Shown here piece after piece: positions 28,013 to 34,142 of a DNA stretch of 34,142 bases (position 1 is the first letter of the stretch; every line of letters begins with the position of its first letter). The notes under the pieces are model-generated. The model had not been told where the DNA came from, did not search any database, and was given only the letters and a program-made list of their open reading frames with translations. Source of the stretch: Brevundimonas sp. (GTDB lineage Bacteria > Pseudomonadota > Alphaproteobacteria > Caulobacterales > Caulobacteraceae); the NCBI RefSeq assembly GCF_013823285.1, contig NZ_PNLV01000018.1:1-34142 (forward strand), given 5' to 3'. Position numbers and translations under genes: made by a program.

Positions 28013-29503
28013 TCAGGCGGCGGCGATGGCGGCGCGGACCGCCTTGTTCCAGCCGGTCAGGAGGCGGTCGCGTTCATCCGGCTTCATGCGGGGCGTCCAG
28101 CAGGCCGGCGCTTCGCCCGAGGCCCGGGGCAGGTCGGCGGTCAGGCCGCAGCCCAGCGCCGCCAGCCGCGCGGCGCCCAGGGCGGTCATCTCCTGAAAGG
28201 CGGGACGCTCCACCGTCACCTCGCAGATGTCGGCGACGAACTGCATGGCGAAGGCGTTGGCGGTGACCCCGCCGTCCACTTTCAGCACCGCCGGGCGCGG
28301 CGAACCGTCGGCGGCGAGCGCATCCAGCAGATCCCGGGTCTGATAGGCCAGGGACTCCAGCCCCGCCCGCACCACATGGGCCGGACCGGTCCCCCGCGAC
28401 AGGCCGGTGATGGCCCCGCGCGCCTCGGCGTTCCACCACGGCGCGCCCAGCCCCGTGAAGCCGGGGACCAGATAGACCCCGCCGTTGTCGCTCAGGGACT
28501 GCGCCACCCCTTCGGAGTCCCGTGACGCCCCGATCAGGCCCATCTGATCCCGCAGCCACTGGATCGTCGACCCGGCCGAAAAGATCGCGCCCTCCAGCGC
28601 ATAGGCAGTGCGGCCGCCGACCCGGTAGCCCAGGGTCGTCAACAGTCGATTGGTGGAGGCCACCGGCGCGTCGCCCGTATTGACCACCAGAAAGGCCCCG
28701 GTGCCGTAGGTGATCTTGGCCTCGCCCGCCTCCAGCGCCCCGTGGCCCACCAGCGCCGCCTGCTGGTCGCCCGCGCATCCGGCGATGGGCAGGGCGTGGC
28801 CGAACAGGCTGGGCTCGCTTTCGCCCAGCACCTCGGCGCAGCCGCGGATCTCGGGCAGGGCGGCGGCCGGAACCCGGAACAGGTCGCACAGGTCATCGCG
28901 CCACTGCACCGTCTTCAGGTCCATCAGCAAGGTGCGCGAGGCGTTGGAGGCGTCGGTGACGAAGCTGCGCCCGCCGGTCAGGTTCCAGATCAGCCAGGCG
29001 TCGATGGTGCCCAGGCACAGCTCGCCTGCCTCAGCCCGGTCGCGGGCGCCGGGAACCGCATCCAGCAGCCAGGCGAATTTGGTCGCCGAGAAATAGGGAT
29101 CCAGCACCAGTCCCGTGGCCGCCTGGACCATGGCCTCATGACCCCCCTCGCGCAGCTCCGCGGCCACGTCGGCGGTGCGACGGTCCTGCCAGACCACGGC
29201 CCGGTGCAGCGGCTCGCCGGTCTTGCGGTCCCACAGCACGGCGGTTTCGCGCTGGTTGGTGATGCCGATGGCCGAGAACCGGGCCGCGCCGCCCGCCTTG
29301 CGGATCACCTCGCGGCAGGTCTGCAGGGTGGCGCGCCAGATCTCCGCGGCGTCGTGCTCGACCCAGCCGGACTGCGGGAAATGTTGCGCCAGCTCGATCT
29401 GGCTGACGGCCAGGGGGCGCACCGCGTCCTCCACCGCCCCCTCAAAAGCGATGGCGCGGGTGGAGGTGGTGCCCTGGTCGATGGCGAGGATCAGTCCGCT
29501 CAT
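28013..29503 (-). CDS. glpK: Glycerol kinase
   Basis: LILAIDQGTTSTRAIAFE, ITNQRETAVLWDRKTGEPLHRAVVWQDRRT and VDGGVTANAFAMQFVADI. An in-frame ATG at 29512 is also possible. Confidence 0.96.
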   Translation of the reverse strand: MSGLILAIDQGTTSTRAIAFEGAVEDAVRPLAVSQIELAQHFPQSGWVEHDAAEIWRATLQTCREVIRKAGGAARFSAIGITNQRETAVLWDRKTGEPLHRAVVWQDRRTADVAAELREGGHEAMVQAATGLVLDPYFSATKFAWLLDAVPGARDRAEAGELCLGTIDAWLIWNLTGGRSFVTDASNASRTLLMDLKTVQWRDDLCDLFRVPAAALPEIRGCAEVLGESEPSLFGHALPIAGCAGDQQAALVGHGALEAGEAKITYGTGAFLVVNTGDAPVASTNRLLTTLGYRVGGRTAYALEGAIFSAGSTIQWLRDQMGLIGASRDSEGVAQSLSDNGGVYLVPGFTGLGAPWWNAEARGAITGLSRGTGPAHVVRAGLESLAYQTRDLLDALAADGSPRPAVLKVDGGVTANAFAMQFVADICEVTVERPAFQEMTALGAARLAALGCGLTADLPRASGEAPACWTPRMKPDERDRLLTGWNKAVRAAIAAA

Positions 29504-29549
29504 GGAAGCCATCTTAGCGATGATCCGCGCGTTACGCTAAGTGAGGTTC

Positions 29550-30554
29550 ATGGCCGATTCCGCTCCCTCATACGAAGGCGTCCTCGACGCCGCCCGCCAG
29601 ATCGCTCCCGCCGCCGTGCGCACGCCCCTGATCGAGCATCCCGCCCTCAACGACCGGGTCGGAGGGCGCGTGCTGCTGAAGGCCGAAACCCTGCAGGTGG
29701 CGGGCAGCTTCAAGTTCCGCGGCGCCTGTAACCGCATCAGCCGGCTGACCGACGAGGAGAAAGCCCGGGGCGTCGTGGCATATTCCTCGGGCAACCACGC
29801 CCAGGGGGTCGCGGCGGCCGCGCGCGCGGTCGGAACCCGCGCCCTGATCGTCATGCCGTCCGATTCTCCCGCCGTGAAGGTGGAGGGCGTTCGGGCCTTC
29901 GGCGGGGAGGTACGCCTCTACGACCGCTGGACCGAAAGCCGCGAGGCCATCGGCGCCGAGATCGCCCGGGAGCGGGGCGCGGTGCTGGTGCCGCCCTTCG
30001 ACGACCCCTTCGTCATCGAGGGGCAGGGGACCACGGCGCTGGAGATTCTCGATCAGGCCGGGGCCATGGGCGCGGGACCGCTGAATCAACTGTTGTGCGG
30101 CGCATCGGGCGGCGGCCTTCTGGCGGGAATCAACCTTGTCATGGAGGCCCGGAGCCCGGAGACCCGCGTCGTGGTGGTGGAGCCCGCCGGCTTCGACGAC
30201 CACGGCCGCTCCCTGGCCCAGGGCGCCCGCGCCACCTACGGCGAGGCGACCCCCTCCATCTGCGACGCCCTCATGGCGCCCATGCCGGGCGAACTGACCT
30301 TCCCCATCAATCAGCGCCGGGTGCAGGACGCCCTGACCGTCACCGACGCCGAGGTGGCCGAGGCCATGCGTTTCGCCTTCCGCTGGCTGAAACTGGTGGT
30401 GGAGCCCGGCGGCGCGGTGTCTTTGGCGGCCCTGCTGGCGGACAGGATTGCGGCCCGGGACCGCACCACCGTGGTCATGCTGACCGGCGGCAATGTGGAC
30501 CCGGCGCTCTATTCCGCCATTATCGAGAACCGTTTTCCCGGAGATACGCCATGA
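29550..30554 (+). CDS. PLP-dependent threonine/serine dehydratase
   Basis: VAGSFKFRGACNRISRL (PLP Lys), SSGNHAQGVAAAARAVG, CGASGGGLLAGI and TGGNVDP. Confidence 0.92.
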   Translation: MADSAPSYEGVLDAARQIAPAAVRTPLIEHPALNDRVGGRVLLKAETLQVAGSFKFRGACNRISRLTDEEKARGVVAYSSGNHAQGVAAAARAVGTRALIVMPSDSPAVKVEGVRAFGGEVRLYDRWTESREAIGAEIARERGAVLVPPFDDPFVIEGQGTTALEILDQAGAMGAGPLNQLLCGASGGGLLAGINLVMEARSPETRVVVVEPAGFDDHGRSLAQGARATYGEATPSICDALMAPMPGELTFPINQRRVQDALTVTDAEVAEAMRFAFRWLKLVVEPGGAVSLAALLADRIAARDRTTVVMLTGGNVDPALYSAIIENRFPGDTP

Positions 30555-31009
30555 CGCCCATCGCCCCGTCCGCCCTGTCCGGTCTCATCGGAACCGAGGT
30601 GGGCGTCTCGGACTGGATCACCGTTGATCAGGCCCGCATCGACGCCTTCGCCGACATCACCGAGGACCGCCAGTTCATCCATGTGGACCCGGAGAGGGCG
30701 AAAGCCACGCCCTTCGGCGGAACCATCGCCCACGGCTTCCTGACCCTGTCGCTGCTGTCGCGCATGTCCTTCGACGGCGTCGCCCCGCTGGAGGGCGTGG
30801 TGATGGGCGTCAACTATGGATTCGACAAGGTCCGCTTCCTCGCCCCCGTGCCGTCCGGCGCTCGGGTCCGCGCCCGGTTCAAGCTGATGTCCGCCGAGGA
30901 CAAGGGCGGCGGCCGCTGGCTGCTGAAACACGAGGTCGCCGTCGACATCGAAGGCGCCGACAAGCCCGCCCTCATCGCCGAATGGCTGGGCATGCAGGTG
31001 GTGGGTTAG
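30551..31009 (+). CDS. MaoC-family (R)-hydratase/dehydratase
   Basis: ITVDQARIDAFADITEDRQFIHVDPERAKATPFGGTIAHGFLTLSLLS hotdog hydratase motif. ATGA overlap with the dehydratase. Confidence 0.95.
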   Translation: MTPIAPSALSGLIGTEVGVSDWITVDQARIDAFADITEDRQFIHVDPERAKATPFGGTIAHGFLTLSLLSRMSFDGVAPLEGVVMGVNYGFDKVRFLAPVPSGARVRARFKLMSAEDKGGGRWLLKHEVAVDIEGADKPALIAEWLGMQVVG

Positions 31010-31599
31010 TCTGCCGCCCTGAACGACTCCAGCCGCGCATCCAGACCCGCCCGCACCGCCGGCCATTCGTCGGCGAGGATCGAGTAGATCACGGAGCTGC
31101 GGACCCGGCCCGTCCAGGTGACCAGGTGGTTTCTCAGAATCCCTTCCTCCACCGCCCCGAGTTTGGTCATGGCGGCGCGGCTCCGGCTGTTGATCGCATC
31201 GACCTGGAAGGCGACCCGGCCGACGCCGCAGGCGAAGGCATGATCCAGCAGCAGGCGCTTGGCCGCCGGGTTGACGACCCCGCCCCGCGCCGACGGTCGA
31301 TAGTAGGTCGTGCCGATCTCCACCGCCCCGTCCCCGGGCCGAATGTCCATGAAGGTGCTGAGACCGACGACCTCTCCGCCATGGACCACGGCGAACGGGA
31401 TGCGCGATCCTGCCGCCTGCTGCGCCCGCAAGGTCTCCCAGCCGGCGTCAAACCGGTCACCACCCAGCGAGGTGTAGTAGAACGTCGGCCACAGCTCCGG
31501 GTCTGCGTCGCAGGCCGTGCGCAGCGGCTCCTTGTGGTGGTCCTCGAAGGGCTCAAGCCGGACAAAACGGTTCTCCAGAACCGCTGTCCGAAGCTTCAT
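31006..31599 (-). CDS. GNAT N-acetyltransferase (RimJ/RimL-like)
   Basis: LENRFVRLEPFEDHHKEPL, IGTTYYRPSARGGVVNPAAKRLLLDHAFACGVGRVAFQVDAINSRSRAAMTKLGAVEEGILRNH. Confidence 0.92.
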   Translation of the reverse strand: MKLRTAVLENRFVRLEPFEDHHKEPLRTACDADPELWPTFYYTSLGGDRFDAGWETLRAQQAAGSRIPFAVVHGGEVVGLSTFMDIRPGDGAVEIGTTYYRPSARGGVVNPAAKRLLLDHAFACGVGRVAFQVDAINSRSRAAMTKLGAVEEGILRNHLVTWTGRVRSSVIYSILADEWPAVRAGLDARLESFRAAD

Positions 31600-32531
31600 T
31601 CCCCCAGACACCGCAGCGCCACTTCCAGATTCTTCAGCCCGTCCTGACCGGTGACGGCGGGGGGCTCCCCGGTGCGGATGGCGTGCACGAACGCCTCCAG
31701 CTCCATCTTCAGGGGTTCGGCGGGCCAGCTGTTCAGCATGCGGGTGGAGTAGGAGCCGTCGGCCTGCTGGCCGAAATACTCGGTCACCTGACGGGTGATC
31801 AGGTCCGCCACCACGAACTTGCCTCGCGTGGCCACCTGCAGGGTGCGGGTCTTGTAGGGGGTCAGCCAGTTGGTGGTGATGTGGGCGATGACCCCGTTCT
31901 CAAGCCGGAATTGCAGCAGGGCGGTGTCCTCGCGCTCGGCCCGGGTGCGCGCCAGCTGCGGCTGGACCTCGGTGATCTCCGAGCCTGTCAGGTGGCGGAT
32001 GATGTCGATGTCGTGCACCGCCAGGTCGATGACCACGCCCACCTCGCCCATGCGCGGCGGGAAGGGCCCGACCCGCGTCACCTGGATGGAGATGACGTCT
32101 TCGTCGGCGATGGCCCGGCGCACTGTCTCCACCGCCGGATTGAAGCGCTCCACATGGCCCACCATCAACACGCGGTCATTGGCCTTGGCGGCGTCGATCA
32201 TGCGCTGGGCGTCCCTGATCGTGGGCGCGATGGGCTTCTCCACCAGCACGTGGACGCCCTTTTCCAGCAGAGCCACGCCCAGGTCGGCGTGGAAGCGGTT
32301 GGGCGTCGCCACCACCGCGCAGTCCAGCCCGGCGTCCACAAAGGCCTCGGCGGTGGTCACGGCCTCGGCGCCATACAGGTCGGCCACGCCCTGGCCCGTC
32401 ACGGCGTCGGGGTCGAGGATGGTGGTCAGGTCAACGTCGCGGAGCTCGGCCAGGACGCGGGCGTGGTTGCGGCCCATGACGCCGGCGCCGGCGACGCCGG
32501 CCTTGAGGGTCTGGGGAACGGACTGGGGCAT
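31596..32531 (-). CDS. Gfo/Idh/MocA family oxidoreductase
   Basis: AGVAGAGVMGRNHARVLAEL Rossmann fold, HVLVEKPIAPTIRDAQRMI and DLAVHDIDIIRHLTG. Confidence 0.94.
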   Translation of the reverse strand: MPQSVPQTLKAGVAGAGVMGRNHARVLAELRDVDLTTILDPDAVTGQGVADLYGAEAVTTAEAFVDAGLDCAVVATPNRFHADLGVALLEKGVHVLVEKPIAPTIRDAQRMIDAAKANDRVLMVGHVERFNPAVETVRRAIADEDVISIQVTRVGPFPPRMGEVGVVIDLAVHDIDIIRHLTGSEITEVQPQLARTRAEREDTALLQFRLENGVIAHITTNWLTPYKTRTLQVATRGKFVVADLITRQVTEYFGQQADGSYSTRMLNSWPAEPLKMELEAFVHAIRTGEPPAVTGQDGLKNLEVALRCLGE

Positions 32532-32581
32532 GGCTCTGGCCTCGGCTGAAAACTCTGGCCGCGTCCTAACAAGCCAGAGCC
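32532..32581 (-). repeat. Alternative-pairing inverted repeats in the Gfo/Idh leader
   Basis: Minus strand GGCTCTGGC-TTGTTAGGACGCG-GCCAGAG-TTTTCAGCCGAG-GCCAGAGCC-ATG. One 5' arm could pair with either of two downstream arms. Confidence 0.5.
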
Positions 32582-32679
32582 CGCCGCGCCACGCCCGCCC
32601 GCTCAACTCCGGTTGCGGCTTGCTACGCGTTAACCTTTTTCTCTAGGGTGCCGCCGGAAGCTTTGGGGAGGGCTGAAGG

Positions 32680-33759
32680 ATGGATCAGGACGTCCTGCCG
32701 GTGATCCTGTGCGGCGGGTCCGGCTCGCGCCTGTGGCCCCTGTCCACCGCCGAGCGGCCCAAGCCCTTCCACTCCCTCGCAGGCGACGAAACCCTGCTGC
32801 AGGCCACTGTCCGCCGGTTGCGGCCCTCGCCCGCCGCGCCGTTCCTGGCCCCGATCATCGTCTGTGCCGCCGCCCACGAGGATCTGGTGCGGGCCCAGCT
32901 GCGCGCCATCGGGGTGCGCCCGGCCAGGGTGCTGGTGGAGGTGGAGCCCGGCGGCACCGCCCTGGCCACCGCCTGCGCCGTCCGGGCGGCCACAGAGATC
33001 GCGCCGGACGCCACCGTCCTGATCGCGCCCGCCGACCACCACATCAAGGATGATCAGGGCTTTCGCGCCGCCGTCATGGCTGCCGCCGAGGATGCGGGCG
33101 ACGAGATCGTCCTGTTCTCGGCCCGTCCGGAGTCTCCCGAGACCGGCTACGGCTACATGCGGCGGGGCCGGCCCCTGTCCGGCGCCCTCCACCATATCGA
33201 GCGGTTCATCGAGAAACCCCCGCTGGAGACCGCAACCGCCCTGATCGCAGAAGGCGGCTGGGGCTGGAACATGGGCCTGTTTCTGGGCCGCCCGGCCGCC
33301 TTTCAGGACCAGATCGGCCGCCATGCCCCGACGGTCGCCGCCCGCGCCGAAGCCGCCTGGTCGGGCGCCGAAAGACGCGGCGCGCGCATCGCCCTGGCCG
33401 CCGCGCCCGGCCCGTCGCTCTCGCTGGACCGGGCGGTGATCGAGCACAGCGACCGGCTGGCCATGAGGACCTGCGACGTGGGCTGGCGCGACGTGGGCTG
33501 CTGGAGCGCCCTGTGGTCAGCCGCGGGCCGCGACCCGGCGGACAATCACCTGCAGGGGTCGGCCACGGCGGTGGAGTCCTCCGGCTGTCTGGTCTGGAGC
33601 GGTGGCGGGGCCCCGGTGGCGGTCATCGGCATGACCGATGTGGTGGTGGTCTCCACCCCCAGCGGCGTGCTGGTCATGCCCCGGTCACGCGCCCAGCAGG
33701 TCGGGGCCCTGTCCACAGACCTGCAATCCGGGCCTTTAATTCCGCTGTCGATGAATTAG
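32680..33759 (+). CDS. Mannose-1-phosphate guanylyltransferase (single-domain)
   Basis: PVILCGGSGSRLWPLSTAERPKPFHSL, APADHHIKD, GYGYMRRG and FIEKPPLETA...WGWNMGLFL. Confidence 0.93.
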   Translation: MDQDVLPVILCGGSGSRLWPLSTAERPKPFHSLAGDETLLQATVRRLRPSPAAPFLAPIIVCAAAHEDLVRAQLRAIGVRPARVLVEVEPGGTALATACAVRAATEIAPDATVLIAPADHHIKDDQGFRAAVMAAAEDAGDEIVLFSARPESPETGYGYMRRGRPLSGALHHIERFIEKPPLETATALIAEGGWGWNMGLFLGRPAAFQDQIGRHAPTVAARAEAAWSGAERRGARIALAAAPGPSLSLDRAVIEHSDRLAMRTCDVGWRDVGCWSALWSAAGRDPADNHLQGSATAVESSGCLVWSGGGAPVAVIGMTDVVVVSTPSGVLVMPRSRAQQVGALSTDLQSGPLIPLSMN

Positions 33760-33786
33760 GGTCCGACCCCGAACAGGGAGCACCCC

Positions 33787-34142
33787 ATGATCTTCACCGA
33801 CCGCCGCTGGACCTCCGATGAGCTGAGCCTCTACGCCCGCGACTATGCGGGCGCCGAGGGGCCGGCGCGCCTGCCGGTGATCGTCATCCACGGCCTGACC
33901 CGCAACAGCGCCGATTTCGGGACCATCGCCCCGCTGATCGCCGCAACGGGCCGCCGGGTACTGGCGCTGGACGTGCGCGGGCGGGGCCGGTCGGACCGCG
34001 CCGCCGATCCCATGACCTATCAGCCCCCGGTCTACGCCAGGGACGTGCTGGCCCTCATGGATCAGGCGGGGATCGCGCGGGCGGTGTTCCTGGGCACCTC
34101 CATGGGCGGTCTGATCACCATGGCCCTGACCGCCGCGGCGCC
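33787..34142 (+). CDS. Alpha/beta hydrolase, N-terminal part (runs off the window edge)
   Basis: VIVIHGLTRNSADFGTIAPLIAATGRRVLALDVRGRGRSDRA and VFLGTSMGGLITMALTAAA. Confidence 0.93.
   Translation, partial: MIFTDRRWTSDELSLYARDYAGAEGPARLPVIVIHGLTRNSADFGTIAPLIAATGRRVLALDVRGRGRSDRAADPMTYQPPVYARDVLALMDQAGIARAVFLGTSMGGLITMALTAAA

Noticed and set aside
31683-32549. Long plus-strand ORF opposite the Gfo/Idh gene
   Set aside because: Antisense shadow of a well-supported oxidoreductase; no domain.
32630-32635. CtrA site upstream of the mannose-1-phosphate guanylyltransferase
   Set aside because: Only TTAACC is present, followed by TT instead of AT, and there is no second TTAA at 7-nt spacing.
32680-33759. 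Bifunctional ManC (GMP/PMI) gene
   Set aside because: The ORF ends after the nucleotidyltransferase and beta-helix part (359 aa); no C-terminal cupin phosphomannose isomerase domain.

Overview
The window is a gene-dense, high-GC alphaproteobacterial chromosomal segment. Gene content, and CtrA/CcrM-like and sigma73-like motifs, suggest Caulobacteraceae, possibly Brevundimonas-like; this is an inference. I support about 37 protein-coding genes. They include partial nadE, ftsY, yciB, a MarR regulator, a split ccm cytochrome c maturation locus (ccmA-ccmB, then ccmC-ccmD-ccmG), acnA, gluQ, a JmjC/cupin oxygenase, a 3-methyladenine glycosylase, a TRIC channel, an HNH nuclease, yqgE, a DJ-1/PfpI protein, metK, a YpfJ-type zinc metallopeptidase, a GST, nrdB, an RsmB-type methyltransferase, kup, an Rrf2 regulator with an SDR, pirin, a DUF6481-like protein, an APH-type phosphotransferase, glpK, a threonine/serine dehydratase with a MaoC protein, a GNAT with a Gfo/Idh oxidoreductase, a mannose-1-phosphate guanylyltransferase, and a partial alpha/beta hydrolase. 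I see no phage, transposase, CRISPR array, rRNA or tRNA, and no clear new multi-gene defense system. The most interesting signals are non-coding or small: a compound palindromic repeat whose edge overlaps the nrdB stop codon, a 20-bp AT-rich dyad across the metK start region, a possible alternative-pairing leader before the Gfo/Idh gene, a foldable 125-nt gap after the HNH gene, and CtrA/CcrM-like sites at a small unknown ORF. An S41 peptidase gene in opposite orientation also splits the ccm locus. All functional claims for these are hypotheses from reading sequence only.
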